Assembly: GCF_003024195.1 (NCBI RefSeq)
Contig: NZ_KZ679041.1
Location: 604,613 to 668,612, forward strand
Source of the DNA: Streptomyces dioscori
GTDB taxonomy: Bacteria; Actinomycetota; Actinomycetes; Streptomycetales; Streptomycetaceae
Reading direction: 5' to 3'
Length of the DNA: 64,000 nucleotides
Shown here: one piece after another, positions 51,266 to 59,764 of the stretch
Position numbering within the stretch: the first letter of the stretch is position 1
How the letters are laid out: each line of letters begins with the position of its first letter
Made by a program: the position numbers and the translations under genes
Notes under the pieces: model-generated
The model's database searches: none
The model's input: only the letters and a program-made list of their open reading frames with translations
What the model was told of the DNA's origin: nothing

Positions 51266-52621
51266 TCAGACGCCGGACGGGCTCAGTACGTCCGGTGACT
51301 CCTGACGGATTCGCTCGCCCAGTTGGGGCGTCGGGATCTTGTGTGTTTCGCGGGCCGTCAGTGCCGCGATCACCGGGGGGACGCACAGCGCGGCCGTGAA
51401 CAGGGCCACCGACAGCCAGTCGTCTCCGTCCGGGCCCGCGATCTGCGCTGCGAACGTCACCGCGAAACCCGCTATCGCGAAGCCGATCTGCGTGCCGATG
51501 GCCATGCCCGACAGGCGGACCCTGGTGGAGAACATCTCGCCGTAGAAGGACGGCCAGACACCATTCGCGGCGCTGTAGACGACACCGAAGGTGACGATGC
51601 CGAGGACCAGGACCAGCGGGTAGGAGCCCGTGGAGATGGCCCACAGGTAGAGGAACATCAGTACGCCGCTGCCCGCGGCGCCGATCAGGAAGACCGGGCG
51701 GCGGCCGATGCGGTCGGACAGGGTCGCCCACAGCGGGATCGCGCCGAGCGCGACCAGGTTGGCGAGCGCGCCCACCCACAGCATCGACGTGCGGTCCATA
51801 CCGACCGCGTCACTGGTCGCGTACGCCAGCGCCCACACCGTGAAGATCGTGCTGACCGAGGCGACCAGAGCCGCCGCGACCACCCGCAGGACGTCCGCCC
51901 AGTGCTCGCGCATCAGCACGGCGAGGGGCATCTTCGCGACGCCCTCGGTGGCGGCCTGCTGGGTGAAGGTCGGCGTCTCCTGGAGGGTGCGGCGGATCAC
52001 GTAACCGACGACGGCCACCGCGATGCTCATCCAGAACGGGATGCGCCAGCCCCAGGCGAGCAGCTGGTCCTCGGGCATCGCGGCGACCGGGATGAACACC
52101 AGCGTGGCGAGCAGCTGGCCGCCCTGGGTGCCGCTGAGCGTGAAGCTGGTGAAGAAGCCGCGTTTGTCCGGTGGCGCGTGTTCCAGCGACATGGAGTTGG
52201 CGCTGGCCTGTTCGCCGGCGGCCGAGATGCCCTGCAGGACCCGGCACAGGACCAGCAGCACCGGCGCCAGCGTGCCGACCTGGTCGCGCGTCGGCAGACA
52301 GCCGATGAGGAACGTCGACACGCCCATCAGGATCAGCGTGAAGACCATGATCTTCTTACGGCCGACCTTGTCACCGAAGTGCCCGAGGAACAGGGCCCCG
52401 ACCGGGCGGGCCGCGTACGCGACACCGAACGTGGCCAGTGACAGGAGGGTCGCCGTGGCCGGGTCGGACTCGTCGAAGAAGACCTCCGGGAAGATCAGCG
52501 CTGCCGCGCTCCCGTAGATGAAGAAGTCGTAGTACTCCAGCGCGCTGCCGATCCAGGCGGCGGTCGCGGCCTTCCTGGGCTGGCCCGGTGGCGCGTCGAG
52601 GGGTGCTGCGGGGACGGACAC
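51266..52621 (-). CDS. MHS-family (shikimate/proline-type) MFS transporter
   Basis: This is a 451-aa 12-helix symporter of the metabolite:H+ symporter family: GSALEYYDFFIYGSAAALIF, ATFGVAYAARPVGALFLGHF and GDKVGRKKIMVFTL. Shikimate and quinate are among known MHS substrates. With the TetR, dehydrogenase and dehydratase genes next to it, uptake of quinate, shikimate or dehydroshikimate is likely. Its upstream region contains a TetR-operator-like sequence. Confidence 0.88.
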   Translation of the reverse strand: MSVPAAPLDAPPGQPRKAATAAWIGSALEYYDFFIYGSAAALIFPEVFFDESDPATATLLSLATFGVAYAARPVGALFLGHFGDKVGRKKIMVFTLILMGVSTFLIGCLPTRDQVGTLAPVLLVLCRVLQGISAAGEQASANSMSLEHAPPDKRGFFTSFTLSGTQGGQLLATLVFIPVAAMPEDQLLAWGWRIPFWMSIAVAVVGYVIRRTLQETPTFTQQAATEGVAKMPLAVLMREHWADVLRVVAAALVASVSTIFTVWALAYATSDAVGMDRTSMLWVGALANLVALGAIPLWATLSDRIGRRPVFLIGAAGSGVLMFLYLWAISTGSYPLVLVLGIVTFGVVYSAANGVWPSFYGEMFSTRVRLSGMAIGTQIGFAIAGFAVTFAAQIAGPDGDDWLSVALFTAALCVPPVIAALTARETHKIPTPQLGERIRQESPDVLSPSGV

Positions 52622-52765
52622 GGCGGTGCTCCTTCGGGGGGAACTCCAACGTAGGCGGAGTGAGCGGGAGGAGGGCGATGAGCGGAGTGAGCGGTGAGCG
52701 GAGCAGAGGAGGGGCGGCCATTCCTGGGGTGGCGGGACGGCCGTGCCGGGGTGCTGCCCGGTTAA

Positions 52766-52786
52766 TTAACCCACTGGGTAGTTAGT
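52766..52786. promoter_or_regulatory. Operator-like sequence upstream of the MHS transporter
   Basis: TTAACCCACTGGGTAGTTAGT lies in the only AT-rich spot of the 248-bp gap between the transporter and tetR genes. It shares TAACnnACTGGnT and TTAGT with the larger palindrome at 53654-53677, suggesting one repressor binds both. Confidence 0.5.
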
Positions 52787-52869
52787 AGTGGCTGGCTACG
52801 GATGTTGCGCTCACGTTTCCCGGGTGTCAAGAGGTCGTGCCGAAGGATCTTGCCGAGGTCCCGCGACGG

Positions 52870-53535
52870 TCAGTCGGTCGTGCGGTCCGCCGTCAGATAG
52901 GCGATGACCATGTCGCCGAGCATGCTCCGGTAGTGCTCGCGCTGTGCGGGGTCGACCAGGTCGCGGCCGAACAGGGCGCCGAAGGTGTGCCGGTTGGCGA
53001 CCCGGAAGAAACAGAACGAGCTGATCATCGCGTGCAGGTCCACGGCGTCGACGTCGGCCGTGAACAGGCCCGACTCCCGCCCCGACTCCAGGATGCGTCG
53101 GATCACGTCGAGCGCGGGCGAGCCGATCCTGCCGAGCTTCTCGGAGCCGGCGATGTGCGCGGCCCCGTGGATGTTCTCGATGCTGACCAGCCGGATGAAG
53201 TCCGGGTGCGCCTCGTGGTGGTCGAAGGTCAGCTCCGCCAGCCGCCTGATCGCCGCGACCGGGTCCAGATGTTCGACGTCGAGGCCCTGCTCCGCCTCGC
53301 GGATGACGCCGTACGACCGCTCCAGCACGGCGGTGAACAACTGCTCCTTGCCGCCGAAGTAGTAATAGATCATCCGCTTCGTGGTGCGGGTGCGGGCGGC
53401 GATCTCGTCGACCCTGGCGCCGTCGTAGCCGGCCCGGGCGAACTCCTGGGTCGCCACGTCGAGGATCTCGGCCCTCGTGCGGGCGGCGTCACGGATGCGT
53501 CCGTTCGGCCTTGCCGGTTCTTCGACGCTGGTCAT
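52870..53535 (-). CDS. TetR family regulator of the quinate/shikimate-type genes
   Basis: This is a 221-aa protein with the TetR helix-turn-helix (VDEIAARTRTTKRMIYYYFGG) and a C-terminal domain of the type found in regulators of catabolic genes (LELTFDHHEAHPDF-like segment). ATG 53535 is 118 bp from the operator before the dehydrogenase gene, with which it is divergent. It is a likely repressor relieved by a pathway intermediate. Confidence 0.9.
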   Translation of the reverse strand: MTSVEEPARPNGRIRDAARTRAEILDVATQEFARAGYDGARVDEIAARTRTTKRMIYYYFGGKEQLFTAVLERSYGVIREAEQGLDVEHLDPVAAIRRLAELTFDHHEAHPDFIRLVSIENIHGAAHIAGSEKLGRIGSPALDVIRRILESGRESGLFTADVDAVDLHAMISSFCFFRVANRHTFGALFGRDLVDPAQREHYRSMLGDMVIAYLTADRTTD

Positions 53536-53653
53536 CGGGTTCCTTCGGGTTCTTTCGGGCGAGGAGGCGGTGACCGCGATTCTAGAAGCAGGCGGTGGCG
53601 CGTGGTTCCTGGTGTCCGGCGGGCCTTTCCGTGGCCGCGGGATGCTGGTATAG

Positions 53654-53677
53654 CTAACGTACTGGTTCGTACATTAG
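53654..53677. promoter_or_regulatory. 24-bp TetR operator in the divergent promoter region
   Basis: CTAACGTAC-TGGTTC-GTACATTAG has 9-bp arms with one mismatch. TATAGC (53649-53654), a possible -10 for the rightward dehydrogenase gene, touches its left edge. It lies between the tetR gene and the shikimate-type dehydrogenase gene. Confidence 0.7.
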
Positions 53678-53699
53678 TGAGCTGTTCGGGAGGTCCGTC

Positions 53700-54587
53700 G
53701 TGGTCGCCGTGGTCAAGGACTCGTATCTCGTCGGACTGATCGGCGCGGGCATCGGCCCCTCGCTCAGCCCGGCCCTGCACGAGCGGGAGGCCGACCGGCA
53801 GGGCCTGCGCTATCTGTACCGGCTCATCGACATCGACGCGCTCGGTGTCGCGCCGGAGGCGGTGGGCGACCTGGTACGGGCCGCCCGCGACCTCGGTTTC
53901 GACGGGCTGAACGTCACCCACCCGTGCAAGCAGCTCGTCATCGAGCACCTGGACGCGCTCTCCCCGCAGGCCGAGGCGCTAGGCGCGGTGAACACCGTCG
54001 TCTTCGACGGCGGGCGCGCGATCGGGCACAACACGGATGTCACCGGGTTCGCGGCGTCCTTCGCGCGCGGGCTGCCCGACGCCCGGCTGGAACGGGTGGT
54101 GCAACTGGGCGCGGGGGGAGCGGGGGCCGCCGTCGCGCACGCCCTGCTGACGCTCGGGGCCGGGTCCGTCACCGTGGTGGACGCACTGCCGGACCGGGCG
54201 GGTTCGCTTGCCGCTGAGCTGAACCGGCAGTTCGGTGCGGGGCGGGTGGACTCCGGTGGTCCGGAGCGGCTGCCCGCGCTGCTCGCCGGGGCCGACGGCG
54301 TCGTGCACGCCACGCCCATGGGGATGGCCGCACATCCTGGGCTGCCGTTCGCTGCCGAGTTGCTGCATCCCGGATTGTGGGTGGCCGAGGTGGTCTACCG
54401 CCCGCTGGAGACCGAGCTGCTGCGTGTCGCGCGAGGAGTGGGGTGCGCGGTGCTCGACGGCGGGGGAATGGCTGTCTTCCAGGCCGCGGACGCGTTCCGG
54501 CTGTTCACGGGGAGGGAGGCGGATGCGTCCCGGATGCTGACGGACATCTCCGAACTGGCCGACTCCGGTGCGCTCCGAGCCCCGTAA
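53700..54587 (+). CDS. Shikimate/quinate dehydrogenase family enzyme
   Basis: This is a 295-aa NAD(P)-dependent enzyme. The substrate domain has GLIGAGIGPSLSPALHE (SxS-type shikimate motif), FDGLNVTHPCKQ with the catalytic Lys, and GHNTDVTGF with the catalytic Asp. The Rossmann domain has LGAGGAGAAVAHALL. The motif GIGPSLSP fits catabolic (quinate or shikimate) members. GTG 53700 is the start. The last residues and TAA stop (Ala-Pro-stop) are supplied by the intergenic repeat. Confidence 0.9.
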   Translation: MVAVVKDSYLVGLIGAGIGPSLSPALHEREADRQGLRYLYRLIDIDALGVAPEAVGDLVRAARDLGFDGLNVTHPCKQLVIEHLDALSPQAEALGAVNTVVFDGGRAIGHNTDVTGFAASFARGLPDARLERVVQLGAGGAGAAVAHALLTLGAGSVTVVDALPDRAGSLAAELNRQFGAGRVDSGGPERLPALLAGADGVVHATPMGMAAHPGLPFAAELLHPGLWVAEVVYRPLETELLRVARGVGCAVLDGGGMAVFQAADAFRLFTGREADASRMLTDISELADSGALRAP

Positions 54588-54724
54588 GGGGCGCGGGGAA
54601 CTGCGCGGCCCGCCCCCACTCGCCCGCGGTCGAAAGCGGGACGGGACCTGCCCCGGCACCTCGTACGCCGCCTGCGGGCCCGTGGGGGTCGGCCGCGCAG
54701 TTCCCCGCGCCCCTTACGGGGCTC
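54577..54724. repeat. 148-bp inverted-repeat element between dehydrogenase and dehydratase genes
   Basis: Two copies of the intergenic repeat face each other: 54577-54619 (GAGCCCCGTAAGGGGCGCGG onward) and 54682-54724 as its complement. The arms are perfect for 34 bp, and then 7 more bp pair after a 2-bp mismatch, flanking about 62 bp of unique DNA. The element includes the dehydrogenase stop codon and could form a long cruciform or a strong RNA hairpin. Confidence 0.85.
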
Positions 54725-54759
54725 GGCCGTGTCGTGAAGTGCGAGTGGAAAGGATCGAC

Positions 54760-56619
54760 GTGCGTACGTCCATCGCAACCGTTTGTCTCAGTGGGGCCCT
54801 CACCGAGAAGCTCACCGCCGCCGCCCGTGCCGGGTTCGACGGGGTCGAGGTGTTCGAGAACGATCTGCTGGCCAGTCCTCTCACGCCGGAGGAGATCAGG
54901 GCGCGGTGCGCCGACCTCGGGCTGAGCATCGACCTCTATCAGCCGATGCGTGACATCGAGGCCGTACCGCCGGACGAGTTCCGGCACAACCTGCGCCGGG
55001 CCGAGCACAAGTTCCGGCTCATGCAGCGCCTCGGCGCCGACACCGTTCTCGTGTGCTCCAGCGTCTCGCCCCTCGCCGTCGACGACGACGCGCTCGCCGC
55101 CTTCCATCTGCGCCGCCTCGCCGAACTCGCCGACGGCTACGGCATCCGCGTCGCCTACGAGGCCCTGGCGTGGGGCCGGCACGTCAGTACGTACGACCAC
55201 GCCTGGCGCATCGTCGAAGCCGCCGACCACCCGGCGCTCGGCACCTGCCTGGACAGTTTCCACATCCTCGCCCGCACCTCCGATCCCAGGGACCTGGAGG
55301 GGATCGCGGAGATTCCCGGCGAGAAGATCTTCTTTCTGCAGCTGGCCGACGCGCCTCTGATGGCGATGGACGTCCTGCAGTGGAGCCGCCACTACCGCTG
55401 TTTCCCCGGCCAGGGCGGCTTCGACATCCCCGGGCTCCTCCGGCAGGTGATCAAGGCCGGCTACCAGGGGCCGCTCTCCCTCGAAGTCTTCAACGACGTG
55501 TTCCGGCAGGCCGAGGCCGGGCCGACCGCCGTCGACGCGCAGCGCTCGCTCCTCGTCCTGCAGGAGAGCGTCGGCCTCTCCGCGCCGCCCGCGCCCGTCG
55601 TGCCCACCGGCATCGCCTTCGCGGAACTGGTCAGCCCGGACGTCGAACCGGTCTCGGAACTCCTCGAAGCACTCGGTTTCACCCGGACCGCCCGGCACCG
55701 CGGCAAGCCGGTCGACCTGTGGCAGCAGGGCGAGGCCCGCGTGCTGCTCAACACCGGACCGGGCGCCCGCCGCGACGGTACGCAACTCGCCGCCGTCGGG
55801 CTGGAGTCACCGGACCCGGCGGGCGCGGCCAAGCGTGCCGAAGCGCTGCTCGCCCCCGTGCTGCCGCGCCGCCGCACCCCCGAGGACGTACCCCTGGACG
55901 CCGTCGCCGCACCCGACGGCACGGAACTCTTCTTCTGCGCCACCGGCCGCCCCGGACTCCCCGACTGGACGAGCGACTTCGTGCCCGCAGAGCCCGCAAA
56001 GCCCGCAGAGCCCGCGGAGCCCGTGCCGTCCGCTGAGCTCGTCGAGCATGCGGCGTCCACCCCCGGTGCCCTCCACCGCATCGATCACCTCGCCCTCACC
56101 CAGCCCTGGCACCAGTTCGACGAGGCCGCGCTCTTCCACCGCAGCGTGCTGGGGCTCGGCGCCCTGGAGAGCGTCGACGTCGCCGATCCGTACGGGCTGC
56201 TGCGCAGCCGGGCCGTCACCAACGCCGACGGCAGCGTCCGTATCGCCCTCGGTGTCGGTCCGGCCCCGAGCGCCGACGACGGCGACCGTGCCCAGCACAT
56301 CGCGCTCGCCACCGACGACCTCGTGTCGGCGGCCCGCCGCTTCCGGGCCGCGGGCGGCCGACTGCTGACCATCCCCGCCAACTACTACGACGACCTCGCG
56401 GCCAGGTACGAGTTCGCCGACGGCGAGCTGGACACCTTCCGCGAACTCGGCATCCTCTACGACCGGGACGCGGACGGCGCCTTCCGCCACTGCTACACGG
56501 AGACGATCGGCCGGGTCTTCTTCGAACTGGTCCAGCGCGACGCGGGCTACCGCGGCTACGGCGCGCAGAACGCCCCGGTGCGGCTGGCGGCGCAGCACGT
56601 ACGCAGGCCCGTGCGCTGA
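54760..56619 (+). CDS. quiC: 3-dehydroshikimate dehydratase, TIM-barrel plus HPPD-like fusion (QuiC1 type)
   Basis: This is a 619-aa fusion. Residues 1-280 form a xylose-isomerase-like TIM barrel (YEALAWGRHV, CLDSFHIL, FLQLADAP, LSLEVFNDVF) that dehydrates 3-dehydroshikimate to protocatechuate. Residues about 290-610 form a 4-hydroxyphenylpyruvate-dioxygenase-like vicinal-oxygen-chelate pair with an intact metal triad, H443, H513 and E589. This architecture is that of QuiC1 enzymes. GTG 54760 has AAAGGA upstream. It follows the dehydrogenase gene, giving a short pathway to protocatechuate. No protocatechuate dioxygenase lies in the window. Confidence 0.9.
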   Translation: MRTSIATVCLSGALTEKLTAAARAGFDGVEVFENDLLASPLTPEEIRARCADLGLSIDLYQPMRDIEAVPPDEFRHNLRRAEHKFRLMQRLGADTVLVCSSVSPLAVDDDALAAFHLRRLAELADGYGIRVAYEALAWGRHVSTYDHAWRIVEAADHPALGTCLDSFHILARTSDPRDLEGIAEIPGEKIFFLQLADAPLMAMDVLQWSRHYRCFPGQGGFDIPGLLRQVIKAGYQGPLSLEVFNDVFRQAEAGPTAVDAQRSLLVLQESVGLSAPPAPVVPTGIAFAELVSPDVEPVSELLEALGFTRTARHRGKPVDLWQQGEARVLLNTGPGARRDGTQLAAVGLESPDPAGAAKRAEALLAPVLPRRRTPEDVPLDAVAAPDGTELFFCATGRPGLPDWTSDFVPAEPAKPAEPAEPVPSAELVEHAASTPGALHRIDHLALTQPWHQFDEAALFHRSVLGLGALESVDVADPYGLLRSRAVTNADGSVRIALGVGPAPSADDGDRAQHIALATDDLVSAARRFRAAGGRLLTIPANYYDDLAARYEFADGELDTFRELGILYDRDADGAFRHCYTETIGRVFFELVQRDAGYRGYGAQNAPVRLAAQHVRRPVR

Positions 56620-56622
56620 GCC

Positions 56623-56657
56623 GGTGGCAGGTGGCAGGTGGCAGGTGGTAGGTGGCC
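56623..56657. repeat. Five 7-bp tandem repeats GGTGGCA
   Basis: GGTGGCA occurs three times, then GGTGGTA and GGTGGCC, starting three bases after the quiC stop. This is a simple repeat of no evident function in the 152-bp gap before the ThDP-enzyme gene. Confidence 0.85.
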
Positions 56658-56771
56658 CGGTGGCGTCGCGGCGGTCCGGATGTCCGGAATTTTGGCTGAC
56701 GCCCCGTTCCGAAGCTGGTGAGACTGTCAGGCGCACCCCCTGACAAGCACGAGCAGCGGAGGCGGACCGCC

Positions 56772-58334
56772 ATGCCGAACGGAGCGCAGACCCTGGTGGA
56801 AGGCCTCGTGGACGCGGGCGTCGACGTGTGTTTCGCCAACCCCGGTACCTCCGAGATGCACTTCGTGGCCGCCCTGGACGACGTACCGGGCCTGCGTGGC
56901 GTTCTCTGTCTCTTCGAAGGCGTGGCCACGGGTGCTGCCGACGGCTACGGACGCATGGCGGGCAAACCCGCCTCGACGCTCCTGCACCTGGGTCCCGGGC
57001 TCGCCAACGGCCTGGCCAACCTGCACAACGCCCGCCGCGCCGGCACCCCCGTCGTGAACGTCGTCGGCGACCACGCCCTGCACCACAAGCGGCTCGACGC
57101 GCCCCTGGAGTCCGACATCGGGTCCCTCGCGCGCACCGTCTCAGGCTGGACCCGGCGTACGTATCGCGCCACCGACCTCGCGAGCGACGCGGCGGAGGCC
57201 GTCGCCGCCGCGTACGGGCCGCCCGGCTCGGTGGCGACCCTGCTGGTGCCCGCCGACGTGTCCTGGTCGGAGGCGGGCAAGTCCGGCCGGCCGCCGGTCC
57301 GGACCGGGCCGCGCCCCGGAGCCGTGTCCGCGGCGGCCGTCGAGGAGGCGGCCGGGGCGCTGCGCTCCACCGAACCCGCCGCGCTGCTCCTCGGCGGGGC
57401 GGCCACGCACGGGCGTGGTCTGCGCGCCGCCGCCAGGATCGCCGCCGCGACCGGCGCCCGGCTGCTGTGCGAGACCTTCCCGGCCCGGCTGGAACGCGGC
57501 GCGGGACTGCCCGCGGTCGGCCGGCTCGCCTATCGGGAGGCGGACGCCATCGCCCAACTGGCAGGCACACGCGTGCTGTTGCTCGCCGGAGCGGCCGAGC
57601 CGGTGACGTTCTTCGCGTACCCGGGGCAGAGCGGCCGGATCGTCCCGGACGGCTGCCGGGTGCTGTCGGCGGCCACCGGAACGGAGGACGTGACGGCCGC
57701 CCTCGAAACCCTCGCGGAGCTGGTGAAGAGCGATGTGACTCCCGTACCGCAGGCGCCCCTGCGGCCCGAGCGGCCCACCGGGGCCCTGACCGGTGAGAGC
57801 GCCGCCGCGGCGATCGGCGCGCTGCTCCCGGAACACGCGGTCGTCGTCGACGAGGCGAACACCTCGGGCATCTGGTTGCCCGCCGCGACGGCGGGCGCCC
57901 CGCCCCACGACTGGCTCACCCTCACCGGCGGAGCCATCGGACAGGGGCTGCCCATGGCCGTCGGCGCCGCGCTGGCCGCACCCGGCCGGCCCGTGCTGGC
58001 CCTGGAGTCGGACGGCAGCGCCATGTACACCCTCCAGGCGCTGTGGACCATGGCCCGCGAACAGCTCGACGTCACCGTCGTGCTCTTCGACAACCGCGCG
58101 TACTCGGTCCTCAACCTGGAACTGCGGTCCGTCGGCGCGACCGCCTCGGGGCCCCGGGCCACCGATCTCCTCGACCTGTCCCGGCCCGACCTGGACTTCG
58201 TGTCGCTGGCCCGCGGCATGGGCGTACCCGCCGAACGGGCCGTCACCGCCGAGCAGTTCACCGTCCTGCTGGACCGGGCCCTGGAGGAGCCCGGCCCCTG
58301 TCTCATCGACTGCGTCGTACCGCCGCTGGCCTGA
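56772..58334 (+). CDS. ThDP-dependent enzyme, acetolactate synthase large-subunit-like
   Basis: This is a 520-aa protein with three ThDP-enzyme domains. The cofactor-activating Glu is in LFEGVATGAADGYGRM. The pyrophosphate/Mg motif starts at ESDGSAMYTLQALWTMARE and ends in FDNRAYSVLN. It lacks the features of the main biosynthetic acetolactate synthase and resembles stand-alone decarboxylases annotated as acetolactate synthase or benzoylformate decarboxylase. ATG 56772 follows GGAGGCGG. The substrate is unknown. Confidence 0.88.
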   Translation: MPNGAQTLVEGLVDAGVDVCFANPGTSEMHFVAALDDVPGLRGVLCLFEGVATGAADGYGRMAGKPASTLLHLGPGLANGLANLHNARRAGTPVVNVVGDHALHHKRLDAPLESDIGSLARTVSGWTRRTYRATDLASDAAEAVAAAYGPPGSVATLLVPADVSWSEAGKSGRPPVRTGPRPGAVSAAAVEEAAGALRSTEPAALLLGGAATHGRGLRAAARIAAATGARLLCETFPARLERGAGLPAVGRLAYREADAIAQLAGTRVLLLAGAAEPVTFFAYPGQSGRIVPDGCRVLSAATGTEDVTAALETLAELVKSDVTPVPQAPLRPERPTGALTGESAAAAIGALLPEHAVVVDEANTSGIWLPAATAGAPPHDWLTLTGGAIGQGLPMAVGAALAAPGRPVLALESDGSAMYTLQALWTMAREQLDVTVVLFDNRAYSVLNLELRSVGATASGPRATDLLDLSRPDLDFVSLARGMGVPAERAVTAEQFTVLLDRALEEPGPCLIDCVVPPLA

Positions 58335-58384
58335 CCCCGCCCCCGCCGGCCTGACCCCGCCCCCGACCCCGCGGCGAAGCGACC

Positions 58385-59764
58385 TCAGCCGTCCCAGACG
58401 CCGGTGTGCTCGCGGTGCGCCGGCGTCAGCCCGTTCACGAAGAAGCGGTCGTAGTACTCCTCCTCGACGTGGTGCGCCTGGAGCCAGACCCCTGGCACAT
58501 GGATCGCGTCCGTGTGCGCGGGAAAACGCCGGTGCGTCCCGATGACGTACTCGCACACGTCACGGGCGCAGTCGATCACCCGTGACTCGTACTCACTGGC
58601 CTCGGCGAGATAGCGCTGCCCGTAGTCCTCCTTGTAGATCCGGGTGAAGACCTCCTTGTCCGTGTACGTGCCGCCGGGCCCGAACTTGGCCTCGATGATC
58701 GCGTCCACGGCCGCCGACATCGACGGGTGCGCGGGCGGGCAGGCCGCCTCGATCAGGGGCTCGCCCTCCGGGGAGGTGAGACCCACCGGGTGCGAGCGCA
58801 GGTTCGCGTACCTGGGCAGCGGTACGTGCCAGCGCCACACGTCGGCGAGCCGCCAGCGCGGGGTGACGAAGGTGAAACCGAGCATCCTGCCGTACGCCTT
58901 CGAGAACTTCGGGTCGCCCAGGGCGATCTGCGGGTTGATCGAGGCGTGGATCCAGGCGCCCAGGCCCATCCCCTCGGCGGTGAGCATCAGGTTCTGCAGG
59001 AGCAGGTCCGCCTCGATCTGGGTGCGCATCGGGCCGAGCGCGCCCAGTGGCAGCTTCAGGTCGCCGTTCAGGAATCCGTTGCGCACCCACTTCCGTACCC
59101 CGGCGACGCGGTAGAAGTTGCGGTCGTCGACGAAGGTCGGGCGGGCCCCGTCCGGCTGCGTGAGCAGGTACATCAGCGCGTTGACGTACTGGTGGGACAG
59201 GTCGACCACCGGCAGGAACAGCGTCGAGCCGGGCAGGTTGGACAGGAACCGGTTCGAGTCGAGGTACGCCGGGAAGTCGCGCATCCCCTCGGCGACGTCG
59301 AGCCGGTGGTCCAGGATCCGCACCTTCGCCCGGTGGGCCCTCGCGACCAGCGTGGCGGCGTCGAAGGGCTCGTGAGGGGCGGGCTCCAGTTTGCGCAGGT
59401 AGTACGTGCCCGAGTCGTTGATCATGAAGAAGTGGGTGCCCTGCGCGTTGTCCGGGCTGCCCGCGGTCCGGCCCGCCATCGTGAGATTGGGCTTGGCCAT
59501 GATGGGCTTGCCGTCCCGCGGATCGTCGAAGGGCCGGTCCGGCATCGTCAGCCCGGTGGCGCCGGTCAACGCGATCAGCACCGCCTCCTCCAGCTCCGAC
59601 AGGGGCTGCGGGGAGTGCGTGGAGCGGTGGCTCATGGACCCGGCCGGCACCGACGCACCCCGGCTGACCCGGTGGGTGCGGCGGCGCCAGAGGGTCTCCA
59701 GGAGAGGCCGCGCCAGCAGATCGTCGAGCCCCGGGTGTCCGGAGCGGTGCTCAGCCCGGCTCAC
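58385..59764 (-). CDS. Nitroreductase-like protein coupled to the peroxidase fusion
   Basis: This is a 459-aa protein. The N-terminus (LLETLWRRRTHRVSRGASVP) and the middle segment (LLLQNLMLTAEGMGLGAWIH) resemble nitroreductase-fold flavoproteins, but the protein is about twice the usual length and the family call is tentative. GTG 59764 is preferred because GGAGG lies 5 bp upstream; it overlaps the upstream gene by 14 bp, so the two are co-translated. It may reduce a product of the dioxygenase. Confidence 0.55.
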   Translation of the reverse strand: MSRAEHRSGHPGLDDLLARPLLETLWRRRTHRVSRGASVPAGSMSHRSTHSPQPLSELEEAVLIALTGATGLTMPDRPFDDPRDGKPIMAKPNLTMAGRTAGSPDNAQGTHFFMINDSGTYYLRKLEPAPHEPFDAATLVARAHRAKVRILDHRLDVAEGMRDFPAYLDSNRFLSNLPGSTLFLPVVDLSHQYVNALMYLLTQPDGARPTFVDDRNFYRVAGVRKWVRNGFLNGDLKLPLGALGPMRTQIEADLLLQNLMLTAEGMGLGAWIHASINPQIALGDPKFSKAYGRMLGFTFVTPRWRLADVWRWHVPLPRYANLRSHPVGLTSPEGEPLIEAACPPAHPSMSAAVDAIIEAKFGPGGTYTDKEVFTRIYKEDYGQRYLAEASEYESRVIDCARDVCEYVIGTHRRFPAHTDAIHVPGVWLQAHHVEEEYYDRFFVNGLTPAHREHTGVWDG

